Source: Olsenella porci
Lineage (GTDB): Bacteria; Actinomycetota; Coriobacteriia; Coriobacteriales; Atopobiaceae
Direction: 5' to 3'
Assembly: GCF_009695875.1 (NCBI RefSeq)
Contig: NZ_VUNC01000001.1
Coordinates: 557,341 to 621,340, forward strand
DNA length: 64,000 bases
A model generated the notes under the pieces. That model saw only the letters and a program-made list of their open reading frames with translations. It ran no database searches and was not told the DNA's origin. Positions 45,019 through 53,492 of this stretch are shown here, in pieces. Positions within the stretch are counted from its first letter, which is position 1. Each line of letters starts with the position of its first letter. A program made the translations under genes and the position numbers.

Positions 45019-45324
45019 GCTAGTGTCTCCGTCCCTTGTTGCTTGCACCTGACGCCCGGTGTCTCCGTGCGCTGAGTTAGTTCTATTGTCGTTGCGGCCA
45101 CACTGGGGACCACATTCGACATCCGTAACAAAATGGATTTGGAAATGAACTAAATTCGCAAACCAGCGATACGAGTTGAAATAAATGTAGATTCATGCAT
45201 ACGATGGGGACGAGCGTGCATTCGTCCGACATTCCCACCGTGGAATGCGGGCTTTGGCGGAGGTTGCTTCCTCACCCTCCTAATCGCGTGGTGCCTCCCC
45301 GTCTCGTAAAGAAACGCGCGTTTT

Positions 45325-45419
45325 GGGTGCCCTAAACGCGTCAAGCTTGATTGAACTTGAAGTTTCGTAAGGATTGACGTGGATAGGGTGGGTCTAACCG
45401 CGCCAAATCTTATTGAACT
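45325..45419. repeat. Direct repeat pair in the 45019-45728 gap
   Basis: Two ~33-base units, starting at 45325 and near 45386, share GGGTG, CTAA-CGCG, CAA-CTT and TTGAACT. The TTGAACT ends are 62 bases apart (45351 and 45413). Lies just before family C cluster 1. The remainder of the 710-base gap upstream of 45325 is AT-rich and presumably carries the promoter for the minus-strand solute-binding gene. Confidence 0.55.
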
Positions 45420-45480
45420 GCATGGGGGTCTGATCAGGGGATGTGCCACCAGCTGTGGGTGCCCGACACGGGCGAGTGCT

Positions 45481-45725
45481 GCTGAGAAAATTTGAGTTGT
45501 GGCAGTCCCAAGTGAGGTGGGCGGGACCCGAGCGCCGAAGGTGCTGAGGAATCTTGAGTTGTGGCAATCCGAAAGCCGTTATCACCGAGGAAATCGGTGG
45601 ATCAGTGGCAAAGGCGCCCTCTTCCGTGCCTCGCTATTGCCACAACTCGGTTTTCCTCAGCAGACTTCGTCGGGGACCCCGCCGGACGGGTTAGGGGACT
45701 GCCACAGCTCGGTTTTCCTCAGCAG
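45481..45725. repeat. Repeat family C, cluster 1: two copies facing two inverted copies
   Basis: Unit of about 26 bases: GCTGAGnAAnnTTGAGTTGTGGCAnTC. Forward copies at 45481 and 45543, inverted copies at 45635-45663 and 45698-45725 (TTTTCCTCAGC ends). Spacing is exactly 62 bases within both the forward and the inverted pair. The last copy ends 4 bases from the stop of the MerR-type gene. The open frames through it translate to LRKIELWQS-like or CHNSVFLS-like peptides and are not genes. Confidence 0.9.
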
Positions 45726-45728
45726 CCC

Positions 45729-46505
45729 CTAGGCAAGACGTTCGATCGCGCTCGCAAGGAACCTGCCCGCGTCGGGTGCCCAGGCGTCGTAGTAGGCGAG
45801 GAACCTCTCGTCCGTAAGGTACATCTGTGCCAGCGAGCGATGCGCCTGGGGGGAGTAGGCTCCCTCGGGCCAGAAGAGGCTGAGCCACGCCGCGTGCGCC
45901 TGCACTGCCGCTCGGGCGTGCGCATCGTCTGCGTCACCGTCTGCGAGGCCCGCGACTACTTCGTCCCGCACCTTTGCCTCAAGCTCGTTGGCTCGCTTCA
46001 GGTCCTCGCCGCTCAACCCCATGAACCGCTCGTTCGACGCATCGACCGCCTCGTCGCCCCATCGCTCGCGAGCCTCTGCCCCGTAGCGCTCCTCGTTCTG
46101 GTCGACGAGCCCCCGCTTAAACGCCTCGAACTTCTCCTCCGCGCGCATCGGCGCACCTCCGTCCATCTCTGCGAGCGATCGCTCCACGCTCCTGATGACC
46201 CCGTCCAGGTGGTTCCGCCGCACCCTGAGTCCCGCGAGGTGTGACGCGAGGGCCTCCCGCCTGTCGAAGTCGGGGCTGTCCAGAATCCGGCGGATTTCGG
46301 GTAATCCCATCTCAAGCTCGCGATAGAGAAGGACCTGCTGCATGCGGTCCACCTCCTCGTGGCCGTACACGCGATAACCGTTCGCGAGGCGGCGGGGATG
46401 GATCAGCCCGCACCGCTCGTAGTGGTGGAGCGCACTCACGCTGGTCCCTGTAAGCTCGGCAAATTGCCCGACCGTGTAGGACTCCTCGCTCCGCCCTGCT
46501 CCCAT
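45729..46505 (-). CDS. MerR-family regulator with TipAS-like drug-binding domain
   Basis: 258 residues. N-terminal MerR helix-turn-helix (YTVGQFAELTGTSVSALHHYE, then ERCGLIHPRRLANGYRVY), a dimerising coiled coil, and a C-terminal TipAS antibiotic-recognition domain (HAAWLSLFWPEGAYSPQAH, MYLTDERFLAYYDAWAPDA). Regulators of this kind activate their own gene and efflux genes when bound to cyclic peptides or other drugs. Start at 46505 with GGAGGAGG five bases upstream. The AI-2E-type permease gene lies upstream on the same strand, 240 bases away. Confidence 0.92.
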   Translation of the reverse strand: MGAGRSEESYTVGQFAELTGTSVSALHHYERCGLIHPRRLANGYRVYGHEEVDRMQQVLLYRELEMGLPEIRRILDSPDFDRREALASHLAGLRVRRNHLDGVIRSVERSLAEMDGGAPMRAEEKFEAFKRGLVDQNEERYGAEARERWGDEAVDASNERFMGLSGEDLKRANELEAKVRDEVVAGLADGDADDAHARAAVQAHAAWLSLFWPEGAYSPQAHRSLAQMYLTDERFLAYYDAWAPDAGRFLASAIERLA

Positions 46506-46745
46506 GCTAGCCTCCTCCTCTCCGTTGGCCCTGACTTTCTGACAGAGATGGTAAGGCCTCAAGCGACTTGAGGGTCAAGCGGGGATTCGCGGCAGGTTCG
46601 AGTGCGTGGCGGAGTAGTCGGACGGCGGCCATTTTCTCGAAGAGCCTCCGAGTCTCATGGAGCCCTGCGCGTGTGGGAACCGCCAACCGCCGTCTCTCCC
46701 ATGTGTCATGGCCAGGGGAGAGAAGCGCCACCCCCGGCTCGCGAA

Positions 46746-48011
46746 TCAGTCATTCGCGGGTATCGTTGCCCCGTCGGCCTTGCCATTATCTGCGGGCTGG
46801 CTTGCGTCCTGGGAGTCGCCCACAGGCCCCTCGTCCCCGCGGTGCGAGAGCCTCGACGCCCGCCACGCCACGAACCTCTCGAAGTAAATCTTGACCAGAG
46901 CGGCGCACGGCACGGCCACGAACATGCCAAGCACGCCGCCCACCTTGCCGCCAACGATGAGCGCGACGATCACGACGATGGGGTGGACCTCCACGGAGTC
47001 TGACAGGATCTTGGGGTTCACGATCTGGCCGTCCACAAACTGGATCACCGCCAGCACGATGACCGAAACCACGAACGTGGTGAGGTCGGCACCAATCAGG
47101 CACGAGAGGGCCGTGGCGGCGTATGCCACGATGGGCCCCACGTAGGGGATGAGGTTGCCAATGCCCGTGGCGATGCCGATGAGGACCGCGTACGGAACGT
47201 CCACCACCGACAGCGAGATGGTGACCGCGATGCCCATGAGCAGGGCATCGATGAACTGACCGCGCATGTATCCCGTGAACGCGCGGCGGACGTCGTCGGC
47301 AAACGTCTGCAGGTGTCCGTAGGCGTTCTCGCCCAGCATGGAGTCGAGCGCCCGGCGCCAGTAGTCTGCCAGGTTCCGGGCATCGATCAGAAAGTAGACG
47401 CAGATCACCGTCGCGAGCACCGTGTTCGAGAGGAAGTCCTTTACCGCGTCAAAGCTCGAGGTCACGGTCTGCCCCAGGTTTCCGCCAGACGTGGCAAAGA
47501 TGTGCTGGAGGCTACCGAGCGCGGCGTCCACGTCCGCCTGGCTGGCACCCAGGGACAGCGCTGCCTTCTCGATTCCCTGGAACGCCAGGGACATGCTGCT
47601 CTTGATGTAGCCCACCAGCTCGGCGAGGTTGCCAAACGAGATCGACCGGATGCTGTTGGTCACAAACGCGAGGATTGCCGAGACGATCACGGTGACCAGT
47701 CCTGCGACGACCAGCACCACGATGACGACCGACAGCGCATGCCGGGCGCCGTCCGACCGCGGGAGGATGCCAACGCGGGCGAGCGAGGAGTCGACTCGCG
47801 TGACCGCCGGCCACAGGAGGCACGCCGCCAGCCCGCCGATGACGAGCGGGTTCATGATCGCGAGGACCCATGCGCCCGCGGTTCCCAGCGCCTTCCCAAT
47901 CTGTGGTAGGTAGATGCCCACATTGACGACGAGCACCAGGACGATGGCCGTCGCGATGACATAGCGGCTAATAGTCGAGTACCTTTCGTTGTTGAGGCCA
48001 AAGTGGCTCAC
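46746..48011 (-). CDS. AI-2E family membrane protein
   Basis: 421 residues. About eight hydrophobic segments: the first pair is ISRYVIATAIVLVLVVNVGI and GTAGAWVLAIMNPLVIGG, and the family core is GYMRGQFIDALLMGIAVTI, GIGNLIPYVGPIVAYA and VNPKILSDSVEVHPIVVIVA, ending with GVLGMFVAVPCAA. Probably an exporter (family includes TqsA and PerM); substrate unknown. GTG 48011 chosen because GGAGG lies five bases upstream; the longer frame upstream is not membrane-like. A charged C-terminal tail of 45 residues follows the last helix. Confidence 0.9.
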   Translation of the reverse strand: MSHFGLNNERYSTISRYVIATAIVLVLVVNVGIYLPQIGKALGTAGAWVLAIMNPLVIGGLAACLLWPAVTRVDSSLARVGILPRSDGARHALSVVIVVLVVAGLVTVIVSAILAFVTNSIRSISFGNLAELVGYIKSSMSLAFQGIEKAALSLGASQADVDAALGSLQHIFATSGGNLGQTVTSSFDAVKDFLSNTVLATVICVYFLIDARNLADYWRRALDSMLGENAYGHLQTFADDVRRAFTGYMRGQFIDALLMGIAVTISLSVVDVPYAVLIGIATGIGNLIPYVGPIVAYAATALSCLIGADLTTFVVSVIVLAVIQFVDGQIVNPKILSDSVEVHPIVVIVALIVGGKVGGVLGMFVAVPCAALVKIYFERFVAWRASRLSHRGDEGPVGDSQDASQPADNGKADGATIPAND

Positions 48012-48260
48012 GCGCACCTCCGTGTTGGTCTGGGCGTTTGTCGCCCCCGGTCGCATCGCCGTCAAAGCCTTGCGGCGATGCCGCCCCAGCCAGGGCAGGA
48101 CATTTCCTCTCAGCAGTATTGCGATACCATCCGCGAGACTTGTAAGGAATGTACCAGAGAAAGGAAAGGGGAGAGACAAGCACCGCCTGGCTCAGATGCC
48201 CATCCCGCCGGCGTCACGAGGTCTTCGCCTGCCCGCGCCTCTCGCCTGGAGGCACCCGAC

Positions 48261-50162
48261 CTACGAGCAGCAGTCCCTGACCCACGAGATGAAGTTTTCG
48301 GTGCTCGACCCCGTTCTTTCCGCGGTCGTATGCGCCTGCTCCCACACGGTGGCGAAGTCAACGTCCTTGACCGCCGGGTTTGCCCTCAGTGCCAGGGCGA
48401 GGTTGAGCTCGGTGGTGAGCGACGTGTCGCCCTGCTGTATCCCCGTGCGGATGCGCCAGTGCGGCGCCGGCGTCGAGCTCCCGTATCCGTCGAGCCCCTC
48501 TGCCACAAAGTACATGGGGTTGTACATGTCCTGACGCACGGAGCTCTTGGTTCCTAGGCCGTCGGTGTTGTCCATGTCACCCGCGTAGGCGCTCACGTAG
48601 TCCGATTGATAGTCATCGCATGACGCGTACTTGTCCCTCTCGCTTTCGAGCAGGCCGGACATGATGGGGTCAAAGTGCAGGGCGTCCGCATGCGAGTTGC
48701 CAAACAGGAAGTTCTCGGCGCGGTTTCTGTCCAGCGCATCGAAGGCTCCCACGTCCTTGGAGGTGCGCTTGAGGTGCCGCACGAACTCGCCCACGCTCGT
48801 GATGGTTGCCGTGTTGGACGAGGGGTCGTAGGCAATCCATTCGGTGTCGGAGTTGAGCGAGGCGATGTAGTCCTCCGCCGTGTCGTAGGTGACTGGTTCG
48901 TTCCCGTCCGACGGGCTGTCGTCCTCGGTCGCTGCGGAGGCAACGTGCATCACGGCACAGTCCACGCCATCCGTGCCCGCGGTCCTCTCTCCCGTCCCTC
49001 CACCTCCCGCGAACCCGCCGTCCGCCATCGACCTGGAGTCGGGCGTATAGGGGAATCGCGTGTCTTGGAGGAAGTTGTTGAGCGACGTCTCGATCGCGGA
49101 CTTCACCTGGTCGTAGTAGCTGCCCGAGGTGTAGATTCCCTCCCCGCCCTCCTGCAGCGTGAGCGTGTTGCCGTCGACGTCGGTGATGCCGAGGTCGTTG
49201 ATGTAGCCGGCAAACTTGCGGGCAAGGTCATGGGAGAAGAGCGCGGTCCACGTTCCGCCCGCCCTCGTCCCGCTGGCGCAGAACTGTCCCATCATCCACT
49301 CGTAGGCCTCGTTCGCGATATCGAGCGCGGTGATGGGGCACCAGCACATGGAGCCGGTGATTGCGTCGCTGATGCTAGTCCCGGAGTCGTCGGTGAGCAC
49401 GGCGCCGATCGCCTGCAGGTAGGGGGTATAGAGCGCGGAGTCCCCCGTGGCTCCCATGAGCGAGCTCTGCGCCCCGCCGCCCGAGTGCCCAAAGGTGAAG
49501 ACGCGCTTGGCTCCCCCGGGGATGGAGCCGGCGTTGTAGCGCAGGCACCGCACGGCTGCCTTGAGGTCGGTGACGCCCCATGGTGCGCCGCCTGCGAACG
49601 CGGTTCCGTCCGGGTTCGTCCCGTTGTTGCGACCGCGACAGCCGGCGTAGACGTAGACCAGCCCCGCCTCAAGGTACTCGGCGAGGCCGTCCGGCTCGTA
49701 GGAGGCGGGTGCCCTCTGCGCGGAGTAGCCCGCGGTGTTCACGGGGATCACCACGGGTGCGGCGGATGCCGCGTAGGCACCCACCGTCGCGGACTCGTCC
49801 ACGTGGCAGGTGTAGGTTCCGTTGCCGTTGCTCGTGCCGACGAAGTACGCGCCGGGTACGTAGATTGCCATCGACTCGTATTCGGACGCGGCAGGGTTTG
49901 CGCAGTAGCGGACGCCGATCTGGTAGTAGATGTCGTTGTCCCGGTCATAGCGCCATGCGGCCTCGTCGATGGTGACGGCGGCTCCATCGCCGTGGGCCGA
50001 TCCCCCCGTGGGGGAGGTCGTCCCGTCCGAGCCACCAGCCATCGGGAGTGCGGGGACGGACGAGCAGCCCGCCAGGCTCGCGGCACCCATCAGGCCGGCG
50101 AGCAGGAACGACCTTCTCGTAAGGCTCTTTTCGCCACCAAGGTGGCCGTCACCGCGAGTCAT
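48261..50162 (-). CDS. Tat-exported lipoprotein, tannase-like alpha/beta hydrolase
   Basis: 633 residues. Perfect Tat-lipoprotein signal: LTRRSFLLAGLMGAASLAGC. After a Ser/Gly linker comes YQIGVRYCANPAASEYESM and an alpha/beta hydrolase core with nucleophile Ser227 in TFGHSGGGAQSSLMG, followed by GATGDS, and a late FDALDRNRAENFLFGN with AxHFD (DALHFDP), where tannases have their acid and His. This is the subtype A/B bacterial tannase layout seen in lactobacilli and Slackia. Likely hydrolyses galloyl or other plant/host phenolic esters outside the cell. ATG 50162 has GGGG six bases upstream. Confidence 0.8.
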   Translation of the reverse strand: MTRGDGHLGGEKSLTRRSFLLAGLMGAASLAGCSSVPALPMAGGSDGTTSPTGGSAHGDGAAVTIDEAAWRYDRDNDIYYQIGVRYCANPAASEYESMAIYVPGAYFVGTSNGNGTYTCHVDESATVGAYAASAAPVVIPVNTAGYSAQRAPASYEPDGLAEYLEAGLVYVYAGCRGRNNGTNPDGTAFAGGAPWGVTDLKAAVRCLRYNAGSIPGGAKRVFTFGHSGGGAQSSLMGATGDSALYTPYLQAIGAVLTDDSGTSISDAITGSMCWCPITALDIANEAYEWMMGQFCASGTRAGGTWTALFSHDLARKFAGYINDLGITDVDGNTLTLQEGGEGIYTSGSYYDQVKSAIETSLNNFLQDTRFPYTPDSRSMADGGFAGGGGTGERTAGTDGVDCAVMHVASAATEDDSPSDGNEPVTYDTAEDYIASLNSDTEWIAYDPSSNTATITSVGEFVRHLKRTSKDVGAFDALDRNRAENFLFGNSHADALHFDPIMSGLLESERDKYASCDDYQSDYVSAYAGDMDNTDGLGTKSSVRQDMYNPMYFVAEGLDGYGSSTPAPHWRIRTGIQQGDTSLTTELNLALALRANPAVKDVDFATVWEQAHTTAERTGSSTENFISWVRDCCS

Positions 50163-50432
50163 GGTGGACCCCATTTCCCCGTACCGCGTCGCGCCAAGGT
50201 TTGTCCGGCAGAGGCACGTTCTTGTGGATGGTGGGTTAGCCCGCGGTTGCTTGGATTCTATCTGGTGCGGCGCGCGCCGACTCCCTTGGGGATGTCGAAG
50301 CACCGCAGGCGCATATCCCATAAGATTCCTTAAACGGCATGCGTGACGAATGTGCCGCCGCATGCGGGGTGGGGTGCGGCGCGCTGTCGGGACATGATGG
50401 GATGATGGGTGAGGCGGGCGAGAGGGGATGCC

Positions 50433-51218
50433 ATGACGGGGAGAGAGGATCGGGGCAACAGGGACGCGACCGCATCCGTTGGCCTCTTGCGGAATGGCGC
50501 GGCGGACGAGGGACGTCCCGAGGAGGGCGGACGGCCTGTCTGGGAGGATGGCGCCGACACTGAGCTGTTCCCCGGCGCCGGCGGCCCGACCGGACCCGTC
50601 ATCTACGTGATAGACGCGCCCGAGTTCCCGTTCGACCTCGCGCGCGTCGCGGCAGGGCGGACATCCAGCATCGTGCGCGTGCCGGTGGGGGACTGGGGAG
50701 ACAACCTCACGCCCTGGCCGGCGGAGTCGGCCTTCCGTGGGCGCCCGGATTACGGCGGCCGCGCCGCCGCGACCCTGGAGTGGCTGACTGCCAACGCGAT
50801 GCCCTCGCTGGAGCGGGGGTGGCACCTCTCGCCTTCTCGCCGGGCGGTTTGCGGGTACTCGCTGGGAGGGCTGTTCTCGCTGTATGCGTTCGCTCATGCC
50901 GGGTGCTTTGACGCGTGCGGGTGCATCTCCGGCTCGGTGTGGTACCCGGGGTGGGTCGACCACCTGCGCGCGGTCTGCACGGCGCCGGGGACGGGCCTAT
51001 CGGGGCGCTTTGCCTTCCTTTCCGTTGGCAGCCGAGAGAAGCATGCCCCGCAGCCTATGCTGCGCTCGGTCGAGGACGACATGGGCGCGTGCGCCAGGAT
51101 TCTGCGGGAATGCGGCTGCGAGGTCGCGTTCGAGGTTGGGCCGGGAAGCCACATGCAGCACGAGGCCGAGCGGTACGACCTGGCGCTCTCCCGCCTGGAC
51201 GGGTTTCTGTCGCGGTAG
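50433..51218 (+). CDS. Esterase (enterochelin-esterase-like alpha/beta hydrolase)
   Basis: 261 residues. VIYVIDAPEFPFDLARVA and RIVRVP-type strand (SIVRVPVGDWG), a nucleophile in CGYSLGGLFSLYAF, GSVWYPGW and FLSVGSREKH follow the IroE/putative esterase pattern, and the His is probably in GSHMQHEAE. No signal peptide: the N-terminal 50 residues are polar. Cytoplasmic serine esterase of unknown substrate. GAGGGG precedes the ATG by five bases. Divergent from the tannase-like gene, with a 270-base gap that holds no gene. Confidence 0.82.
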   Translation: MTGREDRGNRDATASVGLLRNGAADEGRPEEGGRPVWEDGADTELFPGAGGPTGPVIYVIDAPEFPFDLARVAAGRTSSIVRVPVGDWGDNLTPWPAESAFRGRPDYGGRAAATLEWLTANAMPSLERGWHLSPSRRAVCGYSLGGLFSLYAFAHAGCFDACGCISGSVWYPGWVDHLRAVCTAPGTGLSGRFAFLSVGSREKHAPQPMLRSVEDDMGACARILRECGCEVAFEVGPGSHMQHEAERYDLALSRLDGFLSR

Positions 51219-51367
51219 CTCCCGCCCACCGCGCATTGTTACGGCTCCATCTGCCGATTTTCTCCCCTGCGCACGCGCCTGCGGGCATACCGTGCACGGT
51301 GGTCAGAGCGCGTGAGGTCGCCCCTCGCGCACCGGCAACGCCAACCATTCGAAAGGATGCGGTCGGG

Positions 51368-52342
51368 ATGGACATCAGCGACGTCAAGAGGGTCACCATT
51401 GCGGGGTGCGGGACGGAGGGAAGCCAGATCTCGTCGATGGTCGCGTACAAGGGCTTCGAGACCACCGTCTGGCTTAGGAGCGAGGCCTCCGTCGAACGTG
51501 CCAAGCCGCGCCTTCAGGCGGTGCGCCGTCAGATCCTCGCGGCGCTCGACGCCTGGAAGGCGGATCGCAGCCAGTACTGCCGTGGCCTCTCCGACGACCG
51601 CGACCTCACAGACGAGGAGATTGACCAGCTCAAGGAGCAGGCGGGGGAGAGACTCTTGCACATCCGCCTCGTGACCGACATGGACCAGGCGTTTGGCGAC
51701 GCGGACGTGGTCATCGAGTGCATCAACGAGGACCCCGACCAGAAGCGTGACTTCTACGAGCGGCTATCGAGCCACCTGCCCGAGAGGACGCTGCTCCTCA
51801 CCGACTCGTCCACGTTCCTGCCGAGCACGTTCGCGGATTCCACCGGTCGCCCCGACCGCTACATGACCCTCCACTTTGCCAACCAGATCTGGCGCAACAA
51901 CCTCACGGAGCTCATGCGCCACGACCGCACCAGCGACGAGTCGTTCCGGCTGGCCGAGCAATTCTCCCACGCAATTGGCATGGTCCCGCTCAAGCTCAAC
52001 AAGGAGCAACCGGGTTACATCCTCAACACGCTGCTGATCCCCTGGTTCAAGGCAGCACTGTACCTGGTGGCGACAGGTGTGACCGACCCGGCGACGGTCG
52101 ACCTGTGCTGGGAGCTTGACACCGGGGCCACCCCCGACCAGACCCCCTTCCGCAAGATTGACAAGGTCGGCCTGCCCCTCGCGCTCAAGATCATCTCAAT
52201 GCAGCCGGGCGCTGACGACCCAACGTCTCCCGCGGGGCAGATGGTCTCGCTGCTCAAGGGCTATGTGGACGAGGGAAAGACGGGCATCGCGGTCGGCGAG
52301 GGGTTCTACCGGTATGATGCCGACGGAAACGTGGTCAAGTAG
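51368..52342 (+). CDS. 3-hydroxyacyl-CoA dehydrogenase family protein
   Basis: 324 residues. NAD-binding Rossmann motif IAGCGTEGSQIS at the N-terminus, VVIECINEDPDQKRDFY with the conserved acidic residue, DSSTFLPSTFAD, and MTLHFANQIWRNN carrying the catalytic His (HFxN replaces the usual HFFNP). The C-terminal helical domain is complete (LCWELDTGATPDQTPFRKID). Would interconvert 3-hydroxyacyl- and 3-oxoacyl-CoA. Ends with a hairpin terminator. Its substrate is unclear; a dehydratase-type gene lies 1.1 kb downstream. Confidence 0.9.
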   Translation: MDISDVKRVTIAGCGTEGSQISSMVAYKGFETTVWLRSEASVERAKPRLQAVRRQILAALDAWKADRSQYCRGLSDDRDLTDEEIDQLKEQAGERLLHIRLVTDMDQAFGDADVVIECINEDPDQKRDFYERLSSHLPERTLLLTDSSTFLPSTFADSTGRPDRYMTLHFANQIWRNNLTELMRHDRTSDESFRLAEQFSHAIGMVPLKLNKEQPGYILNTLLIPWFKAALYLVATGVTDPATVDLCWELDTGATPDQTPFRKIDKVGLPLALKIISMQPGADDPTSPAGQMVSLLKGYVDEGKTGIAVGEGFYRYDADGNVVK

Positions 52343-52384
52343 GTTTCTTCACTGAGCCTGGCGGCGGATGCGTTACCTTTCATC

Positions 52385-52418
52385 GGGGCCGGTTCCGCGC
52401 GTTCGCGGGGTCGGCCCC
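52385..52418 (+). terminator. Terminator after the 3-hydroxyacyl-CoA dehydrogenase gene
   Basis: GGGGCCG-CCGCG and CGCGG-CGGCCCC around a four-base loop, with one three-base bulge on each side, followed by GTTTA. Lies 42 bases after the stop. Confidence 0.65.
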
Positions 52419-52577
52419 GTTTATCCACCTCGAGAGGCCTCTAAGAGCCTAAGAAGAGGAGAGATGCAGCAACGGGGCGAGAGGAGCGCTCCTCCATGGG
52501 ACGGGCCACTCGGGGGAGGGCGTCGCTCCGTTCCCGAGTATCGGCGCCGTCCGCGCGGACGTTGACAAACGGGCTCC

Positions 52578-52625
52578 GTCCGAAATTCCGTCTCGCGTGT
52601 ACACGCCGTACGTGATTTCCGACAT
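52578..52625. repeat. Repeat family B, isolated copy
   Basis: GTCCGAAATTCCGTCTCGCG, core GTGTACAC, and GCCGTACGTGATTTCCGACA form one long palindrome of the same design as the copies at 33.2-35.1 kb. Lies in the 421-base gap before the TetR-type gene. Confidence 0.75.
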
Positions 52626-52709
52626 GGTGCATGCCCCACTGTGAAGCGATTGTGTCTCCCCACGAATGGTCGTTTCGAGGGCAGAATTCCTTCTCACGTT
52701 GTGCAATAC

Positions 52710-52743
52710 TTCACGCGCTGTGCAAAACTGCACACGATGTGAA
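52710..52743. promoter_or_regulatory. Candidate operator of the TetR-type regulator
   Basis: A 34-base dyad: TTCAC-4-TGTGCA and TGCACA-4-GTGAA around AAAC; both arm segments are exact complements. A third half-site (TCACGTTGTGCA) precedes it at 52694. It lies 21 bases before the ATG of the TetR-family gene, the usual place for an autoregulatory operator that would also control the overlapping dehydratase gene. Confidence 0.55.
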
Positions 52744-52763
52744 GAAACGGAGACCCACAGATC

Positions 52764-53492
52764 ATGCGACCAGCACTTCGAGACACGGCGTCGGAGGCGG
52801 TCCAGGCGAGGGGGACGCAAGTGTCGACCGGCCAGCTCGACCGGCGTAGCAAGCGCACACGGCGAGCGCTGCGCGACGCCCTCGCCGCCGAGATCGAGGC
52901 GGCGGGCGACCTCTCCCAGGTGACCGTCACCGCGGTGAGCGACCGCGCCGGCGTTACGCGCCGCACCTTCTACTCCCACTTCAAGGATATCCCCGACCTC
53001 GTCAACGCCATCGAGGACGAGACCATCGCGGACCTCCGCCCCCTGGTGGAGCACCTTGCTTGCGCCTCCCTCGACCAGCTCGAGGATGCCATCTCGCACT
53101 TCCGCCCCTGCCCGGGATCGGTTGAAATTCTCACCTACTTCGCCGAGCGCCCGTACCTTCGCCCGCTGCTGGGGGAGGGGGGCGACCCCGCGTTCTCGCA
53201 GAGGGTCAAGCGCATGGCTCGCGAGACCGTGCAGGACCGCGCCCTCGACGGCCTGGACGTCCGGGCCATTCCCTTCTTCGACTACTACCTCACCTTCGCC
53301 ATCTCGGCGGAGGTCGGCGTCCTCGAACGTTGGCTTGCCACCGGCATGGAGGAGTCCGTGCCCGCCATGGCGCGCCTGATGACGGCGCTCATGTTCGTGC
53401 GCCCGGGCGACCTATACGGCAAGAGCCTGGAGTTTGACGTCAACGCCATTTGCCTTGACATGCTTGACATGAAGGAGACGGACCATGACTAA
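52764..53492 (+). CDS. TetR/AcrR-family regulator
   Basis: 242 residues. HTH near residues 45-75: VTVTAVSDRAGVTRRTFYSH then FKDIPDLVNAIED. The longer N-terminal arm (residues 1-25) is polar. C-terminal domain (about 160 residues) is family-variable. Its stop overlaps the start of the dehydratase/activase gene by eight bases, so both are one transcript and the regulator probably controls this locus in response to a CoA-related or acyl ligand (inference). An AcrR-type GTG at 52822 is an alternative start. Confidence 0.9.
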   Translation: MRPALRDTASEAVQARGTQVSTGQLDRRSKRTRRALRDALAAEIEAAGDLSQVTVTAVSDRAGVTRRTFYSHFKDIPDLVNAIEDETIADLRPLVEHLACASLDQLEDAISHFRPCPGSVEILTYFAERPYLRPLLGEGGDPAFSQRVKRMARETVQDRALDGLDVRAIPFFDYYLTFAISAEVGVLERWLATGMEESVPAMARLMTALMFVRPGDLYGKSLEFDVNAICLDMLDMKETDHD

